Assembly: GCA_009823505.1 (NCBI GenBank)
Contig: VZQC01005691.1
Span: 3,159,598 to 3,223,597, forward strand
Reading direction: 5' to 3'
Length of the DNA: 64,000 nucleotides
DNA from: Rhizomys pruinosus
Taxonomy: Eukaryota; Chordata; Mammalia; Rodentia; Spalacidae
Shown here: piece after piece, positions 1 through 11,578 of the stretch
How positions within the stretch are numbered: position 1 is the first letter of the stretch
Layout: every line of letters begins with the position of its first letter
Translations under genes and position numbers: made by a program
Notes under the pieces: model-generated
What the model was told of the DNA's origin: nothing
Databases searched by the model: none
Seen by the model: only the letters and a program-made list of their open reading frames with translations

Positions 1-520
1 TAAAAATGAAAGGGCACTGAATAAAATGAAATACTTATCTGGTTTACTAATACCTTTATTTTAGCTGGTCAAACTGCCTTTAAAATAACACCGATATTTG
101 AAAGGGGACCAATTTGGCATGTTTTTATGAAAAGAAATTTTCATTACTAATATTTTCTGTAGAGTGTAGACTCTTGGATTTCACTTTTTGGTCAATTACT
201 TCAGTCTTTGAACTTTTGAAAGGCAAGTAATTACCCATTACCCAAAGGAAGATGCCAGATGAGACAAACGGGTGAAGGATTGCTAACTGAGGGTCACCCC
301 CAGTGTACCTCAATCCCAACCTTTGCTTCTCAAAGTGGAGCTAAACCATAGTTTTTCAAAAACACAGACTGCCCATGAGTGCTTCAGACTGAGGTGCATG
401 CAGGCCCACATCCGCCTCAGGAGCAATGGAAGCCTGGCTGCTTGTGCTTCTACTTTGGTGGCAAAATTCGTTCTTCCTTTTTGTCCTGCTGGGTGTCATT
501 CTTCAGGAACATTCCACCTT
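1..520. other. Unique sequence, no gene seen
   Basis: A/T-rich single-copy-looking DNA. The only reading frames are under 70 codons and overlap one another on both strands, with no recognisable domain. No RNA gene or promoter is evident. Confidence 0.5.
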
Positions 521-722
521 GTTTTTTGAGCCAGTCTCTCACTGGTCTGAAACGCTGCTAATTAGGCTAGGCTGGCCTTAAACTAGGCTGGCCCCTGAGC
601 TCCAGGGATCTGTATGTCTCTTCATTTCCAGCTCTGAGTTTTGTTTTTTTTTACATGGGTGCTGGGCATCAAACTGACATCCCTGTTGCTTTTTGTGGCA
701 ACCATTTTATCAGTTGTGCTTT
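521..722 (-). mobile_element. Old B4/RSINE1-type SINE fragment
   Basis: The plus strand reads like an antisense B4. A 'tctctcactggtctg' stretch and an 'attaggctaggctggcc' block are followed by 'acatgggtgctgggcatc', the tRNA-like half in reverse. It is heavily diverged and I could not define target-site duplications, so the edges are approximate. An old B1-like fragment fused to unrelated DNA is the alternative. Confidence 0.5.
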
Positions 723-2606
723 CTTCACAGGCCTTCTGCTTCTACTTTTCAAAATTCTGATTTTGAATGAAAAATGTAATATTATATCAGAATATGGTAT
801 AGAATTTATAATAGAGAATATATATGTACGTTTTGTAGTGTGTAAATCCGCTTTTTGGATGCCCTTTGCATTTCTGTGTTTAGTTAAGAACTGAGCTGTT
901 ACAAAAACTTGCTGTTATGTGAGCAATTACTTTAAAAATAATTGGAGTGATAACTAATTACTGGGCCCTGTGCTAGGCCCTTCCAGGTAGATCTTCTCTC
1001 CATTGTTACCTGTTAATTGTACCCACTGTACCACGTTCCAACGTTCCATCCGAATCCACGCTGCTTGCTGAGCACTGTCATTATAATTCATATCGGAATT
1101 AGTTGGAATTGTTTTCCTCCTGGTCACGTGATACTTGGATTTTTGCAAGGGCTTTATAAACACAAACATATTAACTCCTCTTATTCTATGTTAAACGCAC
1201 ATTTTAGTTATATCAATGCAGAGACATAATTTAGTTGCTATTATTTTGTCACAATGCACCAATTTCAGAAAGAATTAAAATAATATCGCATGATGATTTT
1301 TTTAAAATTCCACTGAATCTTAAGTGTATTTGCACTAAGAATCCAGGAAGTTTTTAAGCCTGTGCTTCTCCACCTGTATCGCCTATGCAGCTTTTCCTTG
1401 ATTTTTCTCATTTTCTCACCTCATTTTGGTCTCTACATATCATTTTTAGGGTGCAAATCAAATGTGTCTCTATGTAATTTAAGTTAAATATCAGTGGACT
1501 TTGCAGTATTTACAACAGAAAGGGCACACAGAAGTTTGGCTCACCTTCTACTAGGTTTGTCCTGCTAAGCACCTGAAAGGTTCTCACATGTAAGTGTCAA
1601 CCACATCTGTCTTTTCCTGCTTTCTGGGAGATGCTGTCTGTGTTGTCCTGAGAAGCCTTGGTTGAGGGCCTATGGGCCAAACACCTTCAGTCCCCACCGA
1701 GTGGTTCTAGAAGGAGCACAGCAGGTGAGCTTCAGGCTGCTTGTCTGTGCTAGTGGAAGAAAGTTGTCGGTACTTCTCCCCACCCCTCCCCACCCCCAGG
1801 TTGAAGGAGCTTGAAGGCAAGTGCATTTTTCTTCTGCACCTCATAGAATACTTTCTTTGGGAAAAAAAAAACAAAACTTTAAATCCTGAAAGAAGGGCAC
1901 TGTTTTTGATTTCTGTTAACACATCCTGAAAATTTGACTACTTGGTGCTGCTTCCACAGAACTGAATGTTCAGCACCAACACAGGCCCTGCTCTCCTGGC
2001 TGTGAGGAACAGCCTGTGGTCTCCAGGTGTCTGTGGGAAATGAGGGTGGGCCCCATGGTTGTCAGGGTCACTGCAGTCCCATGATAAAGGAAACAATGTC
2101 TTTCATTAAGTGAAAAAAATAAAAGACAGAGGAGCAGTTTTGAACGTAAGTTAGTGATTTATAGGTGGATAACTGGGCAAAGCCTTTTAAAATTCCGTAG
2201 CCAATGGTTTTCTTTAAAGATGAGAACACGTTTATTCTTGGTAGCTGTGAGGTAACTCGAAGAATAAATAAAATCCTTTCAGGATTATCAGAAGACTTAA
2301 CAGATACATTACTATTTTGTCAAATGTATCTGTTTAACAGTCACATTGTGACTCAGTGAGACTCAATAAGAAAAAAAAACTGGTTTGTTTACAACAATTT
2401 TTTTTTAAATTGGAAAGCAATACTTGTATATATCTGTGGTGTTCATAAACTAGTGTGCGATGGCAGCACCATGGAAAGCTGCAGCAGGCTACTTCACACA
2501 GGCAGCTTCTCCCACACCGCCTCTGTTGTGTTGAGAACACGGTCTTAGCAAGAGTCAAGTGTGCATAATTATCAACCTTTAAGCTAGTTTCTTATTTTTC
2601 CTCTTA
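723..2606. other. Unique A/T-rich stretch, no gene seen
   Basis: No interspersed repeat is recognised. Reading frames are at most about 79 codons and lack domains. There is a short C-rich run near 1780-1800 and A runs near 1861. No splice-bounded coding exon is convincing. Confidence 0.5.
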
Positions 2607-2832
2607 ATATTTATTTATTTTTATTTTATGTGTATGGTATTTTGCCTGAATATACATATATATGGGTACCATGTGAGTGCCGGATGCCCATGGAAGCCAG
2701 AAGAGGATATCAGAACCCCTAGAACTGGACTTAGGAAGGGTTGTTGAGTGGGAACATGGGTATTGGGAAATGAACACAGGTCCTCTGCAAGAGTGGCCAG
2801 TATTCTTAACTGTGAGCCATTTCTCCAACCCC
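2607..2832 (-). mobile_element. B3-type (old B2) SINE
   Basis: Seen in antisense: an A/T-rich tail complement ('tatttatttttattttatg') is followed by 'ccagaagaggatatcagaacccc' in two parts, 'acacaggtcctctgcaagag', and the tRNA-derived head ending 'ccatttctccaacccc'. Divergence from the young B2 copies in this window is high. It lacks the internal duplication of the young subfamily. Confidence 0.8.
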
Positions 2833-3152
2833 TAAGCTAGTTTCCTGCTATGGTTTCTCTGAGTTAAGCCATGGGGATATCTCAACTCCTCAGGATGGTC
2901 AGGCTAGGCATGCCAGGTGTGTCCAGGTATACTGACTCTTATCTGTGGCCAACTGAGTACTCCCAGGGAGGATCAGTACCCTAAGGGTGAAATAGAGGCC
3001 CCAGGGTATCTATGTGTCTGTACCAAGAGCAGAATGCATGTGGACATCCCTCTTAGTTGCCACCTTCTGCTCTCAAGGTGAGAAAGTCTGAGCCAAGGGT
3101 TGCCTGAGTTCCCACCATGGTAGACACATGGGTCAGGGATAGATTTGGGAGG

Positions 3153-3425
3153 TTTTTTTTTTTTTTAAATTCTTTATTTTATTTTATTTTATTTTATTTA
3201 TTTTTGTATGTGTATGAATGTACTGTCTGCATGTAGGTCTGTGCACCCGTGTCATGCAATGCTGTGGAGGTCAGAAGAAGGTTTCAGATTCCCCTGGAAC
3301 TGGAGTTCTCCTGGAATTGGAGTTACAGACGGTTCTTAGCCGCCATGTGGATGCTGGGGATCGAACCCGGGTCCTCTGCAAGAGCAGTCAGTGCTCTTAA
3401 CTGCTAGGCCATCTCTCCAGCCCCG
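3153..3425 (-). mobile_element. Full-length B2 SINE, duplicated-core subfamily
   Basis: Antisense B2 with a T-rich start (the poly-A tail complement), 'ctgtctgcatgtaggtctg', the core, 'gatcgaacccgggtcctc' (B box complement) and 'ctaggccatctctccagcc' (head). The core holds two related blocks, 'ctggaactggagtt' and 'ctggaattggagtt'. This marks the internal duplication found in eight B2 copies here. A possible GGGAGG-like direct repeat flanks it but is not exact. Confidence 0.9.
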
Positions 3426-5495
3426 GGAGGGATTTTTTGGGGGGGGGAGCAGTGTACTAAATTGCTCTAATTTAGTTCACATGATGATTGTAGTCCGGTG
3501 AACTCACAGCTTGCTATGCCTTATTACCAAGGGAAGCAAGAGTATCTTCTGGGGCTGACCAAGGTGTCCTAGGTGGACTGACCATAGGGATCAGGCCTTT
3601 TCCTTTCCTGAGCAGGGTCCAGAAGTCTCAGTCCAGCCAGCAAGGGTTATGCAGCTTCTTTCATTTACTTGCATTTCCTCCCATCACTGTGGTGTAAGGA
3701 GAAGCTAACTGTAAGCAGTGTCCTTTTTTGAATTAGAGAATTCACAAGATGTTTCAAAGAGGGATTGTGATTTCAGTCTTGATCTGGGGACCATACGGTA
3801 AATTAGAACAAACATTAGTGTGGCCCACAAAGCCACATGGATTTGTTCCCACCAATCTCAAGTGCTGCTCATGGTTGGTTCTCAGCATCTGTATCTTTAG
3901 TATTGGACCAGAAATGATCTTTCCTGTGGAACAGTGTCTGAAAAGGAGCCGTCTCCCCAGCCCTGTGGACAGAGATGTTTGAAACATGTAGCTCATATGT
4001 TTTCTCATGTTGGCAGTGATTTTTCTGACTTTTTGTTTATGAGTTTGATCATTATTAGTGAGGAAGACTTCTTCCAGAAGAGTACTCCATAGGAAGACCC
4101 TTAGTGGACAGAACCATCCGTGTGTTCAATCATGAATTCTTTCTCGGTACATTAGTCTCCAGGCAATCGTGTGTTCCCTGCTGGGGATGCTGACACCAGC
4201 CTGCTATTGTCCTTCTCACAGAGGGGCCAACACCCTGCAAGTCTTGTTCTTTGTGGTCCATTGCTTTAGCCATGGGTCTTGGGCATGGCTGAGTGCTGGC
4301 TTCTCTCATTCTGCCACTGTAGAGACTTTTCTGGAATGCTCCAGCATTTGGAGAGCAGATACCTAAGTGACCATTCTGAAAGTGAAGACCATTTCCATGG
4401 ACAGCCAGGCTGCCTTCCCTGGGTTTCAGATATCCCTAAGACTTCTGCATTCAGAGCTACAGAACACAGACAACACACACCAGGGATAGCAGAAGCCTCT
4501 TTGCCAGGGGCTGTCTACCCACCAGAGAGCAAGCACACAGTACTGATTATTGAGCAGGTGTTCTTTGTGGCTGAGCCTGAAGCACACAGGGCTGGTGGTG
4601 AGAGGGGGCAGTGGAAACTGGGTGGCGAGTGAGAGGTTATGGCTGTTTATATCACTCTTGGTATTCTGCAGGGCAGTTTCTTCCTAGCTCGGGACAGGTG
4701 CAGTGGGAGCATGTGGCTGCGCACTGGACCTGCTCTCCTAGGCAAGTCTCACATTATGTTCTCCTGCCAGGCCCACTTTGCCTCCTAGCTCCCAGCAGAA
4801 CTTCCGTCTGCCTTGCGTCACCACAGCACCGGACTGCAGTGGACAAAGCACAAAGACACATTCACGCGGAGGTGTCTGCCTCTGGTTCTCATCCGTGCCA
4901 AGAAAGAAGTTCAGGGCAAAACCATCAGAATGTGACTTCAGCAGCAAAGTTTTCCTACGTTGAAGGGTCAAGGCAGCTAAAGCTGTGTTCTCACCATTAA
5001 GGGCTGGCAAATGCGCTTCACTTTCGAAGAGGCCTTTTTGGGTTGAAAGCCTTGCAATAGTGAGATGTTTTTCTCTGGTGGTGGTAATGGTGTTCAGCAG
5101 CACACAGAAGCAAAGGAACTGGCCAGAGGCTCAGCAAAGAAGGGGTCCTTTCCCCTGCTGTTCTTCCAGTCCCTGGACACCACACGGGAAGAATGGAATT
5201 ATAGGAGCAGTATCATGTGATATTGTTTTGTTCCATGATTCAACCTTATACAGCAAGGGGCCTAAAGGGTTTTATTGGTGGGACTTAATTTAGTGTTTTT
5301 CCTGTAAAATGATTTCCATAAATTTAGCTTCAAGCTCTCGTTCTCATTCTGATATAGGAGCCCTGACTCAGAATTCATTTTTTTGGATATTACTAAAATG
5401 TTCAACCAGCAATCTCTCCTCTCCCTGCCCCCCAGGATCTCACCTGTCATGGGCTGTCTTTCCAGAACATTCTATCTGCTTCTTCCCTCCCATCC
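3426..5495. other. Unique stretch with overlapping small ORFs, no gene recognised
   Basis: Several overlapping frames occur at 4279-5293 (117, 129, 121 and 102 codons, both strands). Their coexistence on both strands, the absence of any recognisable domain and the lack of splice or promoter context argue for chance ORFs in moderately GC-rich DNA. No repeats are recognised. Confidence 0.5.
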
Positions 5496-5500
5496 CTATT

Positions 5501-5548
5501 GCTCCCTCCCTCCCTCCCTCCCTCCCTCCCTCCCTCCCTCCCTCCCTT
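5501..5548. repeat. (CCCT)n microsatellite
   Basis: About eleven tandem CCCT units followed by an impure pyrimidine tail to about 5575. The DNA beyond (5640-5720) is also strongly C-rich. Confidence 0.95.
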
Positions 5549-5750
5549 CCTCCTTCTCATTCTTCCTTCTCTCACTCCACTTCCTTGAAACCGCACTGAG
5601 AATTGATCCATAATCCTGTGCATAACGCCTTCCGCCCAGCCCTATTCCCCAGTATGTCCCCCCACCCCCTGCCCCCACTCCCACCCATAGCATCCCCTAC
5701 CACCACCCCCCACACCCCATTTTGTTATTTAAACGATAATTCTACCCCAG

Positions 5751-5926
5751 CCGGGCGTGGTGCGACAACGAGCCCTTTTCACCAGCACCTTGGGAGCGCA
5801 GCGACAAGGCGGATTTTTGAGTTCAAGGCCAGCCTGGTCCTACAGAGATGAGCTCCAGGACAGCTGGGACTAAAAAAAAAAAAAAAAAAAAAAAAATAAG
5901 AACAAAAAAAAAAAAAAAAAAAAAAA
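5751..5926 (+). mobile_element. B1 SINE with an aberrant head
   Basis: It starts 'gccgggcgtggtg' and later has the clean B1 core 'gagttcaaggccagcctgg', ending in two A runs. Between them the usual 'cgcctttaatcccagcact' zone is replaced by a garbled version ('cgacaacgagccc', 'gcgcagcgacaagg'). Mutation or local sequencing error next to the C-rich tract could explain it. Confidence 0.85.
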
Positions 5927-6293
5927 GTATATTTACCCAGCAACAATGATACATTTTAGAATTGTAACATACGGTGGGGAGTAAAGAGAAAATTTCTCAA
6001 TGTTTTCAAACTCGTGGCAAGTTTCTCTTTGAGATTCATGGAAAATAAGTCAATTCCCAGAACTTCTCAGAAATTTTAAAATTATGATTATTTTAAACAT
6101 ACTTCTAACACACTATTTGAATAGCTGAAATTGTTGTTTCAAGAATAAATTACACTAAGTTTAGTAGTATTTAGAAAGAACTAGAGCCTACAGGAATATT
6201 TGAACAATGAAAACCATGATTTAAAATTCAGATCTCCCAGTAGTACATTTATATATGTCTCTCAATTTATCTTCTCATGCAAATTTGTTTTTC
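5927..6293. other. A/T-rich unique stretch
   Basis: No ORF over 60 codons, no repeat recognised, no clear regulatory cluster. Confidence 0.4.
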
Positions 6294-6395
6294 TTTCTGT
6301 AGCCCCAGTTGGCCTGGAACTAAGATCGGGTTGACTTCGATCTCACAGAGATATTCCTGCCTCTGCCTCCTGAGTGTGCTACCACCCTGGCTCTT
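6294..6395 (-). mobile_element. B1 SINE fragment
   Basis: Antisense B1: 'gtagccccagttggcctgg', 'tctcacagagatattcctg', 'cctctgcctcctgagtg'. It is truncated relative to full-length B1 and diverged. Confidence 0.7.
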
Positions 6396-6545
6396 TTTCC
6401 CCAACCCTGCTCTGGAGTTGACTTCTGGCTTTCATAAGTATGCATTCACATGTGCACATATACCCACATACACAAATAGGAAGACATACATGCAACACAT
6501 ACACAGATACACAGATTCACAGAATCTTCATTGTACAAAACCCCC
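6396..6545 (+). repeat. CA-rich tract, possible B4 tail
   Basis: 'gttgacttctggctttcat' followed by interrupted ACACAT/ACATAC runs resembles the 3' tail of a sense-strand B4. The body of the element is missing, so this is tentative. Confidence 0.4.
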
Positions 6546-7099
6546 ACTAATAGGGAGCTAAAGACAATATATTTGTTTTATTTTTATGTGTATGTAACAA
6601 TGAAATGGTAAACAGGAAGATATTCAGCATTCTATGTAATACAAAAGTAAATTTAATGTCTCAAGATGAACATATAAAATAAAGGGGAAGAAAATGAAGT
6701 GTACAGAATAATCAGACTTCAAACAACTTGGAAGAGACTGTGTTTCTGTTACAGCCCCACCTCAACTCTAGAAGAAACATTTCCAGCATGTCTGTGTCTT
6801 CCCCATTTGGGGGATAAAGTACATACGTACATGGTCAGCATCTCAGGCAGTCAGTCTTCCTTTCTTCCTTGAGTAGTCCAAGTTGTTCATCTGCAAATGG
6901 CTTCTACAAGCTCAGGTCTGTTCCTCAACATCCAGCCCTGGTCTGTCTTTAGTCCTCACAGCCAGATTTTCCCCACTATAGCTGTGACTTTTGCACTAAG
7001 AGAAGATTAACTGACTAATGTTTACATATCAGGCCAGCTGGGACATTGTTCCAGGCTGTGCTTCAATTCCTGTGTTAAAGAAGAAAGGTCCCCTGCAAC
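6546..7099. other. Unique stretch, no gene seen
   Basis: Single-copy-looking DNA without repeats or coding frames. It adjoins the motif-rich block that starts near 7100. Confidence 0.4.
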
Positions 7100-7640
7100 A
7101 ATGTCATTAATGTGATAAAAAGAAATACTTGTTAATAACTAGATAATTTTAAGAACTTAGGCTCATCCATCTGTTAATCTCAGCTGTGATTAAGGAGCTA
7201 ATACTAACGCCCATTATTCCTAATGACAAGACCAAGCAGGCTTAACGTGTGAGCTGCTGAGGCCACAGCGAGGAGGCGGTGAAGGATATCAGCAATCTCG
7301 GCCACGATTGAGGAATTGGCCCGTCCTCCACACAACAAAAGTGATACAAAAGAATTACACCCTCACTAAAGTCTATTTCCTCGTATAATCACACAAAATG
7401 ATTTTTCTTAAATATGATAATAAATCACAGCAAAAAATCAATGTGGCAGGGCCCAACTGCTATGGCCTGATAACGCATCAATCAATATTTAGTATTTAGA
7501 TTTTAATTAATACACAGCCCTGCAGAGGCTTTTTAGGAGAGAAATATTTTCTCAGATAAAAAATCCGGCACTGTTAGCATGCAAAAGTTGTTGCTCATAT
7601 CTGTCATTGATCAATCTGCTGGAGTTGTGATTAAAAACCC
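7100..7640. promoter_or_regulatory. Candidate conserved noncoding element (enhancer-like)
   Basis: A repeat-free, mostly A/T-rich block with many homeodomain-type cores. Seen directly: TTAATTAA at 7503-7510, ATCAATCAAT (complement contains TGATTGAT, a PBX/HOX-like site) at 7477-7486, the palindrome ATTGATCAAT at 7606-7615, and several TGATTAA and CTAAT sites between 7120 and 7230. A GC-richer island near 7255-7330 interrupts it. No ORF is present. Conservation cannot be measured here; the call is inferred from composition and motif density. Confidence 0.35.
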
Positions 7641-7927
7641 TTGAAAATATCAGACAAGAGGGAGAAACAGATTGAGCCCAAAAGAGATGGTCTCAGGCTG
7701 TTTGCTGGGAGGGAGGGTTGCAGAGTGGCCGCAGCCTTCCAGCTGAGTTGCTGGCTCAAGCAGACCCAAGGGAGGCTTGGGAGCCTGTGGAAACACAGAC
7801 TGGGTTTTTTCTTTTTTTGCCTTTGGATTGGAATCAGAGGACATCAAATTAATGTTTCTAGTTAGTCACCATATCCTCCAGCCTTGTTAATTGTAGTTTT
7901 GGATTAAATTATTCCTCAATGAGACCT

Positions 7928-8057
7928 GTTTTGTTGTTGTTGTTGTTATTGTTTTTGAGACAGGGTCTCCCTGTAACCCCAGCTAGTCTGGAACTTGCCA
8001 TGTAGATCAGGCTAGCCTTGAGAGCTGGGATTAAAGGCATGTGCCACCACGCTTGGT
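7928..8057 (-). mobile_element. B1 SINE
   Basis: Antisense B1. A (GTT)n-like A-tail complement is followed by 'gagacagggtctccctgt', 'ctagtctggaacttgcc' and 'gggattaaaggcatgtgcc'. There is a deletion of the middle core, where the 'tgaactcacagagatc' zone is missing. Confidence 0.85.
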
Positions 8058-9315
8058 GAGAACATGTTTTAAAATGATTTTAATGTTTTGGGGTATGTAT
8101 GTGTCTATGTTGATTTCAGGTATCATTTTAATTTCTTGTAGTTCCCTCAATGCAGGAATGGAGTGAGCTATTAAAACCAAAACTATTAACAGATGATCAG
8201 GGACTTCCTTTTCCAAATCTCTGAAAAGGAAGGAGCTGTTGCCCATCTTCTCTATAGACTGTTTCCTCAGAGCTGGGTAACAAGCCAGTGCTCCTCACTG
8301 CCACCTGTCCTCCTGCTTCTTACAGCTGTCCTGGAAACTACAAACTAACAAACCAGCCCTTGAGGAAATGGCTATTGTCTTGGTGTCCCCAGCCCTGACA
8401 TTTGCTAGGCATTTTATGAAGTAGGAAGTGTTTCCCTACTCTATCTGTTTGTTCATTCACAGACAAACAGGGAAGTTGGAGCGTTTGTGTTTGTAGTCTT
8501 TTAGGAAGAAAGTAAAAGAAAGTGCTTTACCTCTGGGGATGGTGGGAAGCAGGTGGTGCTCTGGTGGTCCAGTCATTCCTTCTGGGTCTCCAGTTTGGGC
8601 CTTGCAAGAGGAGCGAGCTGTCTGTGTTTCTCTGTGTGAGGATGGAGCCTGCTGACCATCTGGGAAGAGCATCCTCCTTTCTAGACCTCACAGCTCATGG
8701 GATTTGATTCTGATGCAGGCTGGAGTCAATGGGAGGGCTCTTGAGAAACACTTGGAAAGGCCCCCAATTGTATCCTGTGACCTGTGTGTCAAAGAGCAGG
8801 AGGAAAAGTGTTTGGGGATGTCGACCTTGAAGAATGTTGCTGAGGAATCTTGGTTTGGGACACCCAAGCACAGCACTGTGCATGAGGATGTTGGCTGAAG
8901 ATCTTTGCAAGGTGGAAGCTCAAGACAGAGTGTGGCTTGTCTCCAGTGGGGAGCAGAGTGGGATTCTGATGCCAAGACAAAGGCGGGATTAAGCCGATGT
9001 GGAAAACATCAAGAGGACTTGTGGCTTCTGCGGAGCTGGGACACCAGCCTGAGTCTCAAGTCATTTCTGACAAATGTCATCCCCTTCGGAATTCCTGAGA
9101 GACTTCAGCTTGTAGTCAATGGCTATGAAGGGAACAACAAATTAAAGTCTCTGAGATGGGAAGTTAATTGAGTCTATGACCTAACGAGAGTCGTGGTGGT
9201 ATGTGGGTCTGGGGGCAGCTTTTGGCCTCTCCAGCTTCCTTTCCTAGGAAAGTTGTAAGTGGAAAGTTTTAGGCTGGGAATTCTCATTATAGCCACAGAG
9301 ACACTGGAGGAGTTG
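8058..9315. other. Unique stretch, no gene recognised
   Basis: Overlapping frames up to 95 codons lie on both strands at 8688-9171 without a recognisable domain. No repeat is recognised. Confidence 0.45.
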
Positions 9316-9520
9316 GGGCTGGAGAGATAGCCTAGTGGTTAAGAGCACTGACTGCTCTTGCAGAGGATCCAGGTTCGATCCCAACGCCCACATGCCAGCT
9401 GAGAACCGTCTTTAACTCCAGTTCCAGGGGAATCTGACACCCTCTTCTGACCTCCGCAGCATTGCATGACATGGGTGCACAAACCTACATGCAGACAGTA
9501 TACTCATACACTTAAAAAAA
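9316..9520 (+). mobile_element. B2 SINE, subfamily without core duplication
   Basis: Sense B2: 'gggctggagagatagccta', B box 'ggttcgatccc', a single 'actccagttccaggggaat' core block, 'cctcttctgacctccgcag', and a short A-rich tail. There is only one core block, unlike the duplicated subfamily. Confidence 0.9.
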
Positions 9521-9527
9521 AAAGATA

Positions 9528-9605
9528 TGGAGGCAGGAAGATCAAGGTCATCCTTGGCTACATAGTGAGTTCAAGGCCTGCTTGGGCTACATGACCCCCT
9601 GCCTC
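9528..9605 (+). mobile_element. B1-related monomer fragment
   Basis: 'ggaggcaggaagatcaagg', 'ctacatagtgagttcaagg' and a 'ctgcctcaa' end are typical of an old B1/PB1-like monomer. It lies directly downstream of the B2 tail, and its head is missing. Confidence 0.6.
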
Positions 9606-9792
9606 AAGAGGAAATAAAAGAAAGAAGGAACAAAAACACCTGAAACAGTAAAAAGGTTTAAATCTATCTATATATCTATACTGTAATATTTAAATTAAAG
9701 AGGGGAAACATTCTTGGTTTCCCAAGAAACCAATTCTAGGTCATGGTTGCAGTTGTTTCTTGGAGTCTCTGAGCCTTGCAGTGGTGTATTGG

Positions 9793-9880
9793 ATTCTATC
9801 TATTTATCTGTCTATCTAATCTCTATTACCTACCTACCTACCTATCTAAATATGTATCTATTCTATTCTTTACCTACTTA

Positions 9881-9920
<40 letters not shown>
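9793..9920. repeat. Compound microsatellite (CTAT/CTAC)n and (ATT)n
   Basis: Interrupted tetranucleotides at 9793-9876, then about 13 ATT units at 9882-9920, which lead straight into a B1 fragment. Confidence 0.9.
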
Positions 9921-9921
<1 letters not shown>

Positions 9922-10066
9922 GTCTGGTTTTAAACAAGGTCTGTCTGTATAGCCCTGGCTACCTTTGAGCTCCCTATGTAACCCTGACTGGACTCAAATG
10001 AGAAGTAGCCCTCCTGTGTGTAGGGATTATAGGCACATACCACTACCACCTCCACATCTGGCTTCT
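9921..10066 (-). mobile_element. Old B1-like SINE
   Basis: A degenerate antisense B1: 'aaggtctgtctgtatagcc', 'gagctccctatgtaaccc', 'gggattataggcacatacc', 'catctggct'. The (ATT)n run sits where the A-rich tail complement would be, so the microsatellite may have grown from that tail. Confidence 0.65.
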
Positions 10067-11300
10067 GAGCCCACTCCTAAAGGGTCAACTTGCAGCCTCA
10101 GCCTGGGAAGATAAAATAGGCCTCCTGGGTGGCCCATCTCTCTCTTTCCTTCCAGATGCTCCTGAATCTCTCATGCCCACTGAAAACATTTGGGGGCGTT
10201 TTCTTGTCGACGTCAAATTGTCACCATATAGTGACCATCACCTCAAGAGACATAGGGTCTGGTCTCCTCTAGTCCTACAAATCAGTAGATAGAAATTTCT
10301 AGAGCCAAACACTTTACCCCATTCAGAGGATTAAGCCTGATGAGAATTGTCTTCAGTCACACCATTAAGGAGCTTCAGACTGGGCCCCTCCATCTCAAGT
10401 GGGTTTTCTTTTTCTTAAGTGCCTCAGACACCGCTAAACAAGAAGGTGATTGGAAACCAAGGCTTGTGGGTAGCTGGGTGTCAGAGAGGAAGGAATGACC
10501 TTTTATTTGCTTTAAAGGGAGATTTTATTTTATTGCAATAGATTAAAATAATACACATGCCATTGCAATGTACAGCAGGGGAGAGAGGAAGCTGCAGCCC
10601 TGTGAACCATTATGCTACCACTTACTGGTCCCACTGTCTAGGCTTGGAGGGGGTGTAATGATGTCAGCTGGTATATGACATCAGCTGGCACATGTTAAAC
10701 CCTGATATTTGCCAGACCTCTGTGTGGTGAGTCCTGACTCCACAGCTCCGTGGCCGTGGAACAGAGTTGGGACAGGAGCTATCAGTTACAATCAGAAATT
10801 TTGAGGCAGCCATGGGGAACTGGGCTCTGGATGACACCCGATGGCATCTCACATATAACTTGTCCAGGTGCCTGTGGATGAATTGTTTTACCACAGAGAG
10901 ATTGGGTGTATCTGTAGCAAAACCAATCTCACATCTGCAAACAGCTTGGGAGGGAAAAATCAACAAGTACACCCATAGTTTACCTCTTCCAGGGTACAGA
11001 GACTCCATGTGAGTTTGGAGGGACTGCTGTTCAGATCGTTCTCAGAGAACAGTTAGAGAACACCTTCCAGCCTTTTCTCACTGCCCCCCCCAACCCATTC
11101 TGCAGCTGTGTGGTATAGCCTGTAGGATCAGGTGAGGCTGGGGACCCACCTACAGAGGCATACCATCCTTGCGTTCTTGCTGGCTTTGTGCCTGTATAGA
11201 TGTGCACCCCTTCACAAGGGTTTGGTTAGCGAGGGCTGCATGTATGCTAGCCCTCTGTAACTTGTAAGTGCAATCCAAGAACATGTCTTTGCTATGAGTC
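10067..11300. other. Unique stretch, no gene seen
   Basis: Frames of 114 (minus) and 81 (plus) codons overlap one another at 10664-11012 and show no domain. An A/T-rich patch lies near 10510-10565. No repeat is recognised. Confidence 0.45.
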
Positions 11301-11317
11301 AAAACATATATGTTTTA

Positions 11318-11578
11318 GGGCTGGAGAGATGGCCTAGCGGTTAAGAGCGCCGACTGCTCTTACAGAGGACCCGGATTCGATCCCCAGCACCCACATGGCG
11401 GCCGAGAACCGTCTGAGACTCCAATTCCAGGAGAACTCCAGTTCCAGGGGAATCCGAGACCCTCTTCTGACCTCCACGGCATTGCACGACACGGGTACAC
11501 AGACCTGCATGCAGACAGTACATTCATACACATACAGAAATAAATAAAATTAATAAAAAATAAAAATAAAAAAAAAAG
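11318..11578 (+). mobile_element. Young full-length B2 SINE with 17 bp target-site duplication
   Basis: Full sense B2 with an intact A box region ('tggcctagcggttaagagc'), B box 'ggattcgatcc', duplicated core and A-rich tail. A perfect 17 bp duplication, AAAACATATATGTTTTA, flanks it at 11301-11317 and 11579-11595. This marks a fairly recent LINE-1-mediated insertion. Confidence 0.95.

Noticed and set aside
4279..5293. Overlapping 102-129 codon frames on both strands
   Set aside because: No recognisable domain, no splice context, competing frames over the same DNA.
11318..11420. tRNA-like heads of B2 copies as possible tRNA genes
   Set aside because: They carry A and B box promoter elements but lead straight into the B2 core and do not form a complete tRNA; they are SINE heads.
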